Shown here: positions 36,339 to 44,590 of the stretch, piece by piece | Layout: each line of letters begins with the position of its first letter | Numbering within the stretch: position 1 is the stretch's first letter | Assembly (NCBI RefSeq): GCF_051851475.1 | Contig: NZ_JBPUSJ010000010.1 | Span: forward strand, 62,001-126,000 | Length of the DNA stretch: 64,000 nucleotides | Origin: Carboxylicivirga taeanensis | GTDB taxonomy: Bacteria; Bacteroidota; Bacteroidia; Bacteroidales; Marinilabiliaceae | Direction of reading: 5' to 3' | Notes under the pieces: generated by a model | Seen by the model: only the letters and a program-made list of their open reading frames with translations | Databases searched by the model: none | Told to the model about the DNA's origin: nothing | Position numbers and translations under genes: made by a program

Positions 36339-38393
36339 ATGCTCACAAGAAGTTTAAACATAGCAATCACATTCCTTTGGATTTGCACGGCCACACTGGC
36401 GGCTAACAGCAATGAAACCATTAGGGTAGGCGTACACTATAACCCGCCCTTATGCAGCATTGACTCCAGTGGCCTGGCAAAAGGCATTTTTATTGACATC
36501 ATTAACCAGGTAGCAGAAATAAACAACTGGCACGTTGAATACATCCCAACAACCATAGCTACTGGTTTTGATGCCCTGCATTATGGTAAAATCGATTTAC
36601 TAACTACTGTTGCCAAAACCGAGGAACGAGAGCAGCTTGTATTGTTTAACGAGGAAACCATTTATACGAATTGGGGGGTCATCTACTGCAACAGTAACAC
36701 GGTGATTAATAACATTACCGACCTCGGCGGCAAAACAATTGCGCTTGAAAAGGGCGACACCCATGCAAGGGCACTTCTGAAATTACTGGAGGATTTTAAC
36801 GTTGAAGTAAGTGTTATTTGGTGCGAAAACCTAGACCAGGTATTTCAAAAGATTGGCAATAAAGAAGCCGATGCCGGAGCTGTTAATAAGCTATATGGCT
36901 ATCTGCAAAATATCAACCAAAAACTAAAGGCCACCTCTATTTACTTTAACCCGGTTAATGTGCACATTGCCGGAGGACCACTGACGAGCGAAATATTAAA
37001 CAAAATCGATTTAACCCTGCTCAAACTTAAAAGCGAACAGCCCGATTACTACTCACATACTATCAACCACTGGGTAACACAAGATCTAAAACACAATCAT
37101 AAATGGCTGAAGCCAGTTATTTACGGGCTAATCGGGTTAACCATTTTACTACTCATCATACTGATATTTCAAATCAGAACGGTTAAAAATAAAACAGTTC
37201 GACTTAAAGAAGCCCGAAAGCTTGGTGCGCAAAGAGCAAAAACAATCAAACAGCTTGAAGATGAGAAAGCATTAATTCTCAACAGCCTGGACGAACAGGT
37301 GGTATTTATTGATAACGACTATAATATTGTATGGGCCAATCACGCTTTCAAGCAATCAACAGGGGTTCCATTTGAAAAAGTCATTGGCAAAAAATGCCAT
37401 GAAACATATTTCAATCGTGCTACGCCTTGCGATTTCTGTCAGTACGAAACATGCCTCAAAACCAATCGCACTGAGGTAAGAGAGCACATCAGTCAATACT
37501 CAGGCAACACATACGTCCATAAAACCCATCCGGTATTCGATAGCGAGAATCGCCCCATTGGGTTTGTCGAAATACTGTCGGACGTTACCGAAAAGAAAAA
37601 GTATGAAGAAGAGCTAATTGCCGCAAAAGAGAAAGCTGAGCAATCAGACCTTTTAAAATCAGCTTTCTTAGCCAATATGTCGCACGAAATCAGGACGCCA
37701 ATGAATGCAATAATTGGATTTTCGGAACTCCTGGAAGATGACTCCCTCACGCACGAAGAGAAAAAAAGGTACCTCAGCATTATTCAATCCAACGGCGACC
37801 AATTATTAAAACTTATTTCCGATATTCTGACGTTTTCACAAATCGAATCAGGACACCTTTCGTTGCAATACTCGCAAATTAATGTATTAGACTTTCTGAA
37901 TGCCGCACTCCAACAGTTTGAGAGTGAAATCATCAAGAGCAAAAAAGCAATCACTATTAAGCTTGATGCACGCATTAATAAGCACTTAGAGATTGAAACT
38001 GATACAGTAAGGTTTAAGCAAATTGTTTTTAACCTGATAACAAATGCAATTAAATTTACCGAACAAGGTAGTATTACCATTGGCGCCTTTGCCAACGAGT
38101 GCCAACTAACTGTTTTTGTGAAAGATACCGGCATTGGCATTCCTGAAGAGAAGCATGAGGATATCTTTAAACGCTTCTCGCAGGTTGATAATGTGCAGCT
38201 CAGAAAAATGCCCGGCTCCGGGTTAGGCCTCACAATTGCCAATGATCTCATTAAACAGTTAGGCGGCTCAATACACTTGAAATCTAAACCTGGAAAAGGC
38301 AGTATCTTTTACCTTAAACACCCTTTAACCAGATATAAACTGGCAAAAAATGAAGCTATTTCCAATGCCCATCCTCTTGAGGTTTCGCGCTAA
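36339..38393 (+). CDS. Membrane sensor histidine kinase with periplasmic solute-binding domain and PAS
   Basis: A 684-residue sensor kinase. Order: signal/anchor (1-25), bacterial extracellular solute-binding domain family 3 (about 28-250, ETIRVGVHYNPPLCSID and GGKTIALEKGDTHA), transmembrane helix (about 258-280, YGLIGLTILLLIILIFQI), coiled coil, PAS domain (about 320-430), HisKA with H-box NMSHEIRTPMNAIIGFSELL (about 443-462) and HATPase with N box NLITNAIKF, DTGIGIP and GSGLGL. No receiver domain is attached. The PAS has a CHETYFNRATPCDFCQYETC cluster (four Cys), which could bind a metal or act as a redox switch. ATG 36339 is chosen over TTG 36330. The nearest stand-alone receiver is far away (53526). 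Ligand likely an amino acid or small polar solute. Confidence 0.92.
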   Translation: MLTRSLNIAITFLWICTATLAANSNETIRVGVHYNPPLCSIDSSGLAKGIFIDIINQVAEINNWHVEYIPTTIATGFDALHYGKIDLLTTVAKTEEREQLVLFNEETIYTNWGVIYCNSNTVINNITDLGGKTIALEKGDTHARALLKLLEDFNVEVSVIWCENLDQVFQKIGNKEADAGAVNKLYGYLQNINQKLKATSIYFNPVNVHIAGGPLTSEILNKIDLTLLKLKSEQPDYYSHTINHWVTQDLKHNHKWLKPVIYGLIGLTILLLIILIFQIRTVKNKTVRLKEARKLGAQRAKTIKQLEDEKALILNSLDEQVVFIDNDYNIVWANHAFKQSTGVPFEKVIGKKCHETYFNRATPCDFCQYETCLKTNRTEVREHISQYSGNTYVHKTHPVFDSENRPIGFVEILSDVTEKKKYEEELIAAKEKAEQSDLLKSAFLANMSHEIRTPMNAIIGFSELLEDDSLTHEEKKRYLSIIQSNGDQLLKLISDILTFSQIESGHLSLQYSQINVLDFLNAALQQFESEIIKSKKAITIKLDARINKHLEIETDTVRFKQIVFNLITNAIKFTEQGSITIGAFANECQLTVFVKDTGIGIPEEKHEDIFKRFSQVDNVQLRKMPGSGLGLTIANDLIKQLGGSIHLKSKPGKGSIFYLKHPLTRYKLAKNEAISNAHPLEVSR

Positions 38394-38509
38394 AAAATAC
38401 AATATAAGAACCTCCTTAAAACTTAGCACCTGAATAATACTTACAACCTATAAGCCTAAACTTCATAATTCCTACAAATTATTTTTTTATCATTTTATTT
38501 ACTCACAAT

Positions 38510-38539
38510 TTTGCATTTGCAAATATATTCATACATTTG
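38510..38539 (+). promoter_or_regulatory. Promoter of the aromatic amino-acid operon leader
   Basis: TTTG at 38510-38513, 18-nt spacer, TACATTTG at 38532-38539, an excellent match to the Bacteroidetes consensus TTTG-N19-TAnnTTTG. Transcription would begin near 38546, 15 bp before the leader peptide start. Confidence 0.75.
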
Positions 38540-38560
38540 CAGCATAGAACAGACAAAGCA

Positions 38561-38641
38561 ATGATGGCTCACATTTTCTTTTATAACTATTATTATTTCT
38601 TTTTTAGCAGTAGCAAAAGAGGTGGGCTTTCTATGACATAA
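38561..38641 (+). CDS. Phe/Tyr-rich leader peptide of the aromatic operon attenuator
   Basis: A 26-codon reading frame, ATG 38561 (or ATG 38564) to TAA 38639, placed between a good promoter and a terminator in front of prephenate dehydratase. Codons 6-15 read FFYNYYYFFF: five Phe and four Tyr codons out of ten. Its end lies about 23 nt before the terminator stem. Ribosome stalling at these codons when charged Phe- or Tyr-tRNA is short would leave AGAGGTGGG (38618-38626) free to pair with CCCGCCTCT (38667-38675) and so block the terminator. The peptide itself probably has no function. Confidence 0.85.
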   Translation: MMAHIFFYNYYYFFFSSSKRGGLSMT

Positions 38642-38675
38642 ACAATACGAAACTAAATTATATAAACCCGCCTCT
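38618..38675 (+). promoter_or_regulatory. Antiterminator pairing segments of the attenuator
   Basis: AGAGGTGGG at 38618-38626 can pair with CCCGCCTCT at 38667-38675 (9 bp, one U-G). The second strand overlaps the 5' arm of the terminator, so the two structures exclude each other, as in classical amino-acid operon attenuation. Confidence 0.75.
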
Positions 38676-38692
38676 ATAAGGCGGGTTTTTTT
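38664..38692 (+). terminator. Attenuator terminator before prephenate dehydratase gene
   Basis: Perfect 10-bp stem AAACCCGCCT (38664-38673) / AGGCGGGTTT (38679-38688) with loop CTATA and a run of seven T (38686-38692), 20 bp upstream of the start codon at 38712. Confidence 0.88.
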
Positions 38693-38711
38693 ATATCCAT
38701 AACTAGTGAAC

Positions 38712-39611
38712 ATGAATCGAACAATCAAAAAAATAGCCATACAGGGATGGCCAGGAGCTAATCATGAAATAGCTGCCAGAGCCTACTTTGAAGAAGATAC
38801 ACTTGAGATGATTCCCTGCCTTACCTTTCCCGATTTGTTTGAAACCCTAAAGAATGACAGGGACTGCTATGGCATTATCGCCATTGAAAATACACTAGTA
38901 GGTGGTTTATTATCGAACTACACAATGCTTAAAGACAGTGACCTCACCATTATTGGCGAGTACAAGCTCCGCATAAAGCATCAACTGTTGGCCTTGCATG
39001 GACAATCCATTAGTGATATCAAAGAAGTTTATTCACACCCAATGGCCATAGCCCAGTGTGAGGCATTTTTCAGAGAGTACCCTCATATCAAGCTCATTGA
39101 ATCGGAAGACACTGCTTTGAGTGCCAAGCGCATTGCTGATGAACAGTTGACGGGCATAGGAGCCATTGCTTCGGAGCTGGCCGCTGAGATGTACAATCTT
39201 GAAACTTTGGCTAAGAACATTGAAACCAATAAAAAGAATTACACACGCTTTCTGGTTGTTTCCGACCGTGGTAAAACAGAAACGGATGCCTTACTGGAGC
39301 AAAATAAAATCAACAAATCATCCATAGTATTTTCTCTGCCACATGAGGAAGGCAGCCTGTCGAAAGTGCTAACTATACTGGCCTTTTACAACATTAACCT
39401 CACTAAAATACAGTCTCTTCCAATTGTTGGACAAGAATGGGAATACCTGTTTTACGTTGATTTAACATTTTCAGACTATAAACGCTATTTACAATCGCTC
39501 GATGCGATCCGACCTTTAACCCGTAAACTGAAATCACTGGGTGAATACGCCATTGGAAAGCAATCGTACCCCGTAAACAACGGACACATTGAAACCGCAA
39601 ATTCAAATTAA
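38712..39611 (+). CDS. pheA: Prephenate dehydratase
   Basis: Converts prephenate to phenylpyruvate, the phenylalanine branch. A 299-residue monofunctional form: PDT domain at about 1-190 (IAIQGWPGANHEIAARAYF, YGIIAIENTLVGGL and the TRFLVVS motif near 178) and a C-terminal ACT regulatory domain (about 200-285, SIVFSLPHEEGSLSKVLTIL) that normally binds phenylalanine. There is no chorismate mutase domain, consistent with that activity being fused to the DAHP synthase two genes later. ATG 38712 is favoured over GTG 38706. The aminotransferase follows 4 bp after the stop. Expression should be controlled by the attenuator just upstream plus feedback through the ACT domain. Confidence 0.94.
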   Translation: MNRTIKKIAIQGWPGANHEIAARAYFEEDTLEMIPCLTFPDLFETLKNDRDCYGIIAIENTLVGGLLSNYTMLKDSDLTIIGEYKLRIKHQLLALHGQSISDIKEVYSHPMAIAQCEAFFREYPHIKLIESEDTALSAKRIADEQLTGIGAIASELAAEMYNLETLAKNIETNKKNYTRFLVVSDRGKTETDALLEQNKINKSSIVFSLPHEEGSLSKVLTILAFYNINLTKIQSLPIVGQEWEYLFYVDLTFSDYKRYLQSLDAIRPLTRKLKSLGEYAIGKQSYPVNNGHIETANSN

Positions 39612-39615
39612 GCAG

Positions 39616-40791
39616 ATGCAAAAAAATATTGATATACAACCCGCCAATAGAATAGGCACCGTTGAAGAATACTACTTCTCCATCAAATTAAAGGAGCTGG
39701 AGCAACTTCGAAAAGCTGGCAAACCAATCATTAATTTGGGCATAGGAAACCCAGATTTACCGCCTGCACCGGAAGTATTGCAAGAGCTGAACAAGCAAAG
39801 CTCTGAAGATAACACGCATGGCTACCAAAGCTATGTAGGTATCCCCGAACTCAGGGAAGCGATGAGTAATTGGTACAACAAGCATTATGGAGTAGCTATT
39901 GACTCCAACCGTGAAGTACTGCCACTCATGGGCTCGAAAGAAGGTATTATGCACATCACGCTGGCTTTTGTCAATCCGGGCGATAGCGTATTGGTGCCCA
40001 ATCCGGGCTACCCAACCTATGCCTCTGCCAGCAAAATTGCCGAGGCCAACTTAATCTATTACGATCTGGATGAAAACAACCAGTGGCTTCCTAACCTGGA
40101 AAAACTCGAAACAATGGATTTAAGCCAGGTAAAACTGATGTGGCTTAACTATCCCAACATGCCAACAGGTGCGAATGCCAGTTCGGAATTCTTTAAAAAA
40201 GTGATTGCTTTTGGCAAAAAGCACAACATTGTAATCATTAATGATAATCCGTACAGCTTTATTCTGAATGATGCTCCACAAAGCATTATGCAGGTAGAAG
40301 GAGCCAAGGATATTGCCATTGAACTTAACTCCCTGAGTAAGTCGCACAACATGGCTGGCTGGCGAATTGGCATGGCCGTATCCAATCCTGAGTTCATTCA
40401 ATACATTCTGCGCATTAAAAGCAATATGGATTCGGGCATGTTCAAACCCCTGCAACTAGCTGCTGCCAAGGCCCTGGCGTTGGATGACACCTGGTATACC
40501 AAGGTGAATAACGAATATAAAAAACGACGGGTATTAGTCCATGAAATAATGGATTTGCTGGCCTGCCAATACGATCTGGAACAAACAGGTATGTTTATTT
40601 GGGCACGCATACCTGATAAATATAAGGATAGCGGCGAATTAGCAGATGAAATCCTATATGGTTGTGATGTATTTATCACCCCTGGATTTATTTTCGGTAA
40701 CAAAGGACAACGCTATATCCGCATAAGTTTATGCACCAATGAAACCACTTTACAAGAAGCAAAACAACGTATAAAAGCATTAAAAAATTAA
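39616..40791 (+). CDS. Pyridoxal-phosphate aminotransferase class I/II (aromatic)
   Basis: A 391-residue fold type I aminotransferase. Seen: PGYPTYASASKIA, the pyridine-binding NYPNMPTG (N and P), DNPYSF, and the PLP-lysine region LNSLSKSHNMAGWRIGMAV; a C-terminal RISLC carries the carboxylate-binding Arg. Placed between prephenate dehydratase and DAHP synthase, it probably transaminates phenylpyruvate and 4-hydroxyphenylpyruvate with glutamate, completing Phe and Tyr synthesis. A diaminopimelate-type (LL-DAP aminotransferase-like) relative is the main alternative by sequence. ATG 39616 is chosen over an in-frame TTG at 39589 inside the upstream gene. DAHP synthase starts 5 bp after the stop. 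Confidence 0.9.
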   Translation: MQKNIDIQPANRIGTVEEYYFSIKLKELEQLRKAGKPIINLGIGNPDLPPAPEVLQELNKQSSEDNTHGYQSYVGIPELREAMSNWYNKHYGVAIDSNREVLPLMGSKEGIMHITLAFVNPGDSVLVPNPGYPTYASASKIAEANLIYYDLDENNQWLPNLEKLETMDLSQVKLMWLNYPNMPTGANASSEFFKKVIAFGKKHNIVIINDNPYSFILNDAPQSIMQVEGAKDIAIELNSLSKSHNMAGWRIGMAVSNPEFIQYILRIKSNMDSGMFKPLQLAAAKALALDDTWYTKVNNEYKKRRVLVHEIMDLLACQYDLEQTGMFIWARIPDKYKDSGELADEILYGCDVFITPGFIFGNKGQRYIRISLCTNETTLQEAKQRIKALKN

Positions 40792-40796
40792 CAATC

Positions 40797-41897
40797 ATGG
40801 AACAACATAAATTAGATTTACAACCATTGGCATTGCCAGGCTTAGAGTTAAAACGTCCGATAATTATTGCCGGACCCTGTAGTGCCGAAACAGAAGAGCA
40901 AACCCTTGAAACAGCGCGTCAGCTGGCAGCACAAGGCGTTAAAATATTCAGAGCCGGAATATGGAAACCAAGAACACGTCCTGGCGCTTTTGAAGGCGTT
41001 GGAACAGTTGGATTACCATGGTTGAAAAAGGTTAAAGAAGAAACCGGCATGTTTGTGAGCGTAGAGGTTGCTAACGCACACCATGTTTACGAAGCACTGA
41101 AATTTGGGGTAGATATGCTTTGGATTGGCGCCCGCACAACCGCTAACCCTTTTGCCGTTCAGGAAGTAGCCGATGCCCTTACCGGGGTAGATAAGCCTGT
41201 GTTAATAAAAAACCCTGTTAATCCGGATTTAGAATTATGGATTGGCGCCATTGAGCGGGTTAACCGGGCCGGTGTAAAAATGATTGGTGCTATTCACCGC
41301 GGTTTCAGCACCTATGATAAGAGCAAATACCGCAATAATCCGGAGTGGCAAATTCCGATTGAGCTGCGCCGTCGTATCCCTGAACTTCCCATCATCACCG
41401 ACCCTAGCCATATTAGCGGTAAAAGTGAGATGATTGCAGAAATTTCGCAGGAAGCCATGGACCTTAACTTTAATGGTTTAATCATCGAATCGCACATGTG
41501 TCCTGAAAAGGCGTGGAGTGATGCCAGCCAGCAAGTTACGCCACAACAACTGGGCGAAATCAAGCAAAATCTAATTGTTCGTCGTTCGGCTATTGGTGAT
41601 ACTCCGCGTATTACACTTGATGAGCTGCGCCAAAAAATTGATTTAATAGACAAACAATTGCTTGAAACCTTGAAGTCGCGAATGAAAATTTCCGAGGCCA
41701 TTGGTAAGTACAAGTACGAGAACAACATCACCATTCTTCAAACACGCCGCTACGACGAGGTAATGAACAACCGCAGAGTGCAGGCCGAAGAAGTGGGCTT
41801 AAATCCTGATTTTGTAGTGAAAGTTTATGAGCATATCCACGAAGAATCGATTAACCGACAGAACCAGATAATGAATAAAGCATTAGCTAAAAAATAA
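40797..41897 (+). CDS. Bifunctional DAHP synthase / chorismate mutase
   Basis: A 366-residue fusion. The N-terminal 1-260 is a family I-beta DAHP synthase (KDO8P synthase-like), with IIIAGPCSAET, AGIWKPRTRPGAFEGVG and DPSHISGKSEM carrying the PEP and metal ligands; it condenses PEP and erythrose 4-phosphate, entering the shikimate pathway. The C-terminal 275-366 is an AroQ chorismate mutase (DELRQKIDLIDKQLLETLKS, then MKISEAIGKYK) that feeds prephenate to both PheA and TyrA. In this arrangement the mutase domain may also confer feedback control on the synthase, as in other AroQ fusions. Five bp follow the aminotransferase stop. Confidence 0.94.
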   Translation: MEQHKLDLQPLALPGLELKRPIIIAGPCSAETEEQTLETARQLAAQGVKIFRAGIWKPRTRPGAFEGVGTVGLPWLKKVKEETGMFVSVEVANAHHVYEALKFGVDMLWIGARTTANPFAVQEVADALTGVDKPVLIKNPVNPDLELWIGAIERVNRAGVKMIGAIHRGFSTYDKSKYRNNPEWQIPIELRRRIPELPIITDPSHISGKSEMIAEISQEAMDLNFNGLIIESHMCPEKAWSDASQQVTPQQLGEIKQNLIVRRSAIGDTPRITLDELRQKIDLIDKQLLETLKSRMKISEAIGKYKYENNITILQTRRYDEVMNNRRVQAEEVGLNPDFVVKVYEHIHEESINRQNQIMNKALAKK

Positions 41898-41991
41898 AAA
41901 TAAATAAAGACATAGGGTTCAGGATTCACGGCTGATTTTATTCACTCGAAAGATCTTGAATCTTATGTCTTGATACTTGATACTAGCAACC
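41898..41991 (+). repeat. Spacer with short TTGATAC direct repeats
   Basis: The 94-bp gap before tyrA ends in a run of related units, CTTGAATCT, TCTTGATAC, TTGATAC, TTGATAC (about 41955-41983). It contains no gene. It resembles low-complexity intergenic sequence rather than a promoter. Confidence 0.4.
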
Positions 41992-42768
41992 ATGAAAATT
42001 TGTATCCTCGGAGCCGGAAAGATGGGCACCTGGCTGACCGATGCCTTGTGCCTTCAACACGAAGTAGCGATCTTTGATAAGGACATCAAGCGTCTCCGTT
42101 ATATTTTTAATACACAACGCCTCACTCAACTGGATGAAATCAGAGCGTTTGAACCAGAGCTACTGATTAATGCTGTGAGCCTTAAATACACACTGGCCTC
42201 GTTTGAAGAGGTATTGCCATATTTGCCAAAAGACTGCATTATATCTGATATTGCCTCGGTTAAAACCGGCCTGCAGAGCTTCTACGAGAACAGTGGCATG
42301 CGGTATGTTTCAACGCACCCGATGTTTGGACCTACGTTTGCCAACCTGAAAGATTTAAGCATGCACCATGCAATCATTATTTCGCAGAGTGATCATTTGG
42401 GGAAAGCGTTTTTCAAAGATTTTTATGCCTCGCTAAAACTCAACATCCACGAATACAGCTTCGATGCTCACGATGAAACCATCGCCTATTCATTATCCAT
42501 TCCCTTCTCCTCCTCGCTGGTTTTTGCTGCCTGCATGAAGCATCAGAAAGCTCCGGGAACCACCTTTACCAAACACATGCAAATTGCCAAAGGACTGTTG
42601 TCTGAGGAAGACCACCTATTAACAGAGATTTTATTCAACCCGTTCACTTATAAGCAGGTTGAAAACATCCGCTTTCAACTAAAACATCTGCTGGAACTAA
42701 TTGATAAAAAAGATTCTGAAGGCATGCACACATTTTTAAATGCCGTTCGAAAAAACATTGAAGAATAA
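41992..42768 (+). CDS. tyrA: Prephenate dehydrogenase
   Basis: Converts prephenate to 4-hydroxyphenylpyruvate with NAD+, the tyrosine branch. A 258-residue form with a Rossmann dinucleotide fold at the N-terminus (KICILGAGKMGTWL), DIASVKTGL (about 89-97) and THPMFGPTF (about 105-113), typical of TyrA. The C-terminal helical domain dimerises. No ACT domain is fused. ATG 41992 is preferred over TTG 41977. It is the last gene of the aromatic operon; no clear terminator follows, only the hairpin at 42777-42805. Confidence 0.92.
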   Translation: MKICILGAGKMGTWLTDALCLQHEVAIFDKDIKRLRYIFNTQRLTQLDEIRAFEPELLINAVSLKYTLASFEEVLPYLPKDCIISDIASVKTGLQSFYENSGMRYVSTHPMFGPTFANLKDLSMHHAIIISQSDHLGKAFFKDFYASLKLNIHEYSFDAHDETIAYSLSIPFSSSLVFAACMKHQKAPGTTFTKHMQIAKGLLSEEDHLLTEILFNPFTYKQVENIRFQLKHLLELIDKKDSEGMHTFLNAVRKNIEE

Positions 42769-42776
42769 ATGATTTT

Positions 42777-42805
42777 GCTATCAGCTACTGGCAATAGCTG
42801 ATAGC
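42777..42805. repeat. Perfect inverted repeat after tyrA
   Basis: GCTATCAGCTA / TAGCTGATAGC, 11-bp perfect stem with loop CTGGCAA, 8 bp past the tyrA stop; lacks a T run on either strand. The motif resembles the hairpin at 694-731 (TAGCT...AGCTA core). Confidence 0.5.
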
Positions 42806-42885
42806 TTCTAAGTTCCCTCCCATCCACCCGCTTCACTCTGCCCTTCAACTAAAGTATTATTACTATTTTCGCGGCAGGAACAGAT

Positions 42886-43935
42886 ATGATGATAAGAAAA
42901 AGGGTACTATTAGGGATGAGCGGAGGCATGGACAGCTCCATGTCGGCAGTGTTATTACAGCAACAAGGCTACGAAGTGATAGGTGCTACTTTATTGACGC
43001 ACACAGAGGCCTCTGACCCTGCTATTAAAGCGGCACAGCAACTGGCTAAAGAGCGTAACATTGAGCACCACCTTATTGACTGTCGGCCAGAGTTTAAAGA
43101 GACAGTAATACAGTACTTTGCTGATGAATACCTTAAAGGCCGCACGCCCAACCCTTGTGTTAAATGCAATGAAACCATTAAATGGAAGCTCTTGCTCGAG
43201 CACGCTGACAAACTACAGTGCGAATACATTGCTACGGGCCACTACGTGCAAAAAGCCTTTATCAACAACAGATACTACATCCAAAAGGGCCTCGACCCTG
43301 CGAAAGATCAATCCTATTTTCTATGGAACCTGAATCAGGCAACTATAGCCCGCGCCCTGTTTCCACTGGGCCAGTTGCACAAGCACGAGGTGAGACAACT
43401 GGCTCATGAGCTTGGTTATGTCGCCATTGCTGAAAAAAAAGAAAGTATGGGCGTATGTTTTCTGGCCGGCACAGATTACCGGCAATACCTGTCAGATTTA
43501 CTTGGCCAAACACATCCTTCCCTTGCTCCGGGACAGGTGGTTGATGAGAATGGGCAGGTGCTGGGGCAGCACGATGGTTACCCGTTCTATACCCTCGGGC
43601 AGCGACGTGGTATTGAAGGCGTAGCAAAAGGTAAATGCGTAATAGCAATAGACGCTTCAACCAAGAGCTTAATTGCTGGCAATAAGGACCAATTATACAC
43701 GCAGCAAGTAGCTTTGAATGATTTTCAATTAACAGATGCAACCGAACAGTGGCAAAACAAACAGCTCTTTATACGCATTAGGGGCTTAGATAGTGTGCCC
43801 GGCTATGCAGGAACCATTCAGCTGAAAAATAGCCAGCTAATAATAAATTTTGCCGAACCAGTGTGGGCCATAACACCAGGACAGTCCATCGTTATCTACA
43901 CCAATGATGTAGTTATAGGTGGCGGCATAGGGTAA
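42886..43935 (+). CDS. mnmA: tRNA-specific 2-thiouridylase
   Basis: MnmA activates U34 of tRNA Lys/Glu/Gln with ATP and adds sulfur. PP-loop GMSGGMDSS (10-18), catalytic cysteines C94 (in NPCVKCNETIKW) and C191 (in ESMGVCFLAGTDY), and a C-terminal beta domain from about 250 (GQRRGIEGVAKGK) all fit. Length 349 is normal. ATG 42886 or ATG 42889. A TATTTTCG at about 42863-42870 is near to the -7 consensus. A TlpA-like gene follows after 51 bp. Confidence 0.94.
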   Translation: MMIRKRVLLGMSGGMDSSMSAVLLQQQGYEVIGATLLTHTEASDPAIKAAQQLAKERNIEHHLIDCRPEFKETVIQYFADEYLKGRTPNPCVKCNETIKWKLLLEHADKLQCEYIATGHYVQKAFINNRYYIQKGLDPAKDQSYFLWNLNQATIARALFPLGQLHKHEVRQLAHELGYVAIAEKKESMGVCFLAGTDYRQYLSDLLGQTHPSLAPGQVVDENGQVLGQHDGYPFYTLGQRRGIEGVAKGKCVIAIDASTKSLIAGNKDQLYTQQVALNDFQLTDATEQWQNKQLFIRIRGLDSVPGYAGTIQLKNSQLIINFAEPVWAITPGQSIVIYTNDVVIGGGIG

Positions 43936-43986
43936 CCCGGCAAAAGGCGGCCAAACCAGATTAATAATTATCTTAGCACACGAAAA

Positions 43987-44529
43987 ATGCAAGGGATGAA
44001 ATCATACTTTATTATACTATTTACAGCACTTCAACTATTATCACTACCAGCCTTTGGTCAGGCCTTAAAAGTGGGCGACAAAGCCCCTAATATTACCCAA
44101 CAATCTATAAACGGTGAGGCCTTCTCCCTTTCGGAACTTGAAGGGTATATTATTTTGGTTGATTTTTGGGCCAGCTGGTGTGCCCCTTGCCGAAAAGAAA
44201 ACCCGGTGCTGGTGGAAGCCTATCATAAATATAATGATGCCGTATTTCCCGATGCAAAAGGCTTTGCTATCCTCAGTGTATCGCTTGATATGAAAGAGGC
44301 GGACTGGAAAAAAGCCATTGAAGAAGATAAGCTCGAATGGCCATACCATGTGAGTGACCTGAAAGGCTGGCGCAACCAAGCGGCAAAAACTTATGGCGTG
44401 CGTGGTATCCCTTCCAATTTTCTGATCAATGAAAATGGCGAGATTGTAGCTATCAACCTTCGGGGCGAAGAGGTGAATAAACAACTGAGGAAATTACAGC
44501 GGAAAGGCTGGTACCGTTTCTGGGAATAA
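43987..44529 (+). CDS. TlpA-like periplasmic thioredoxin
   Basis: A 180-residue exported protein: signal peptide (SYFIILFTALQLLSLPAFGQ) followed directly by an AhpC/TSA-type thioredoxin fold with active site WASWCAPCRKEN (about residues 62-73) and cis-Pro in YGVRGIPSNFLINENG. The WCAPC variant is typical of reducing periplasmic TlpA/ResA proteins. ATG 43987 (MQGMK) or the internal ATG 43996 (MKSYF) are both possible. It ends with a bidirectional terminator shared with the convergent Cys-rich lipoprotein gene. Confidence 0.9.
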   Translation: MQGMKSYFIILFTALQLLSLPAFGQALKVGDKAPNITQQSINGEAFSLSELEGYIILVDFWASWCAPCRKENPVLVEAYHKYNDAVFPDAKGFAILSVSLDMKEADWKKAIEEDKLEWPYHVSDLKGWRNQAAKTYGVRGIPSNFLINENGEIVAINLRGEEVNKQLRKLQRKGWYRFWE

Positions 44530-44542
44530 TAAAATTTAAGCT

Positions 44543-44578
44543 AAAAAAACCCGACTGTTTCCAGTCGGGTTTTTATTT
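44543..44578. terminator. Bidirectional intrinsic terminator
   Basis: AAAACCCGACTG (44546-44557) / CAGTCGGGTTTT (44562-44573), 12-bp perfect stem, TTTC loop, A run before and T run after. It serves the plus-strand TlpA gene and the minus-strand Cys-rich lipoprotein gene. Confidence 0.85.
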
Positions 44579-44590
44579 TGTTCGATTGAC

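Noticed and set aside
37784..38251. 155-codon minus-strand frame
   Set aside because: Antisense to the HisKA/HATPase region of the histidine kinase; no recognisable protein.
41312..41734. 140-codon frame on the minus strand
   Set aside because: Lies entirely inside the DAHP synthase-chorismate mutase gene, with no domain or RBS; shadow of real coding sequence.
44065..44484. 139-codon minus-strand frame
   Set aside because: Antisense to the TlpA-like thioredoxin, which has clear motifs.
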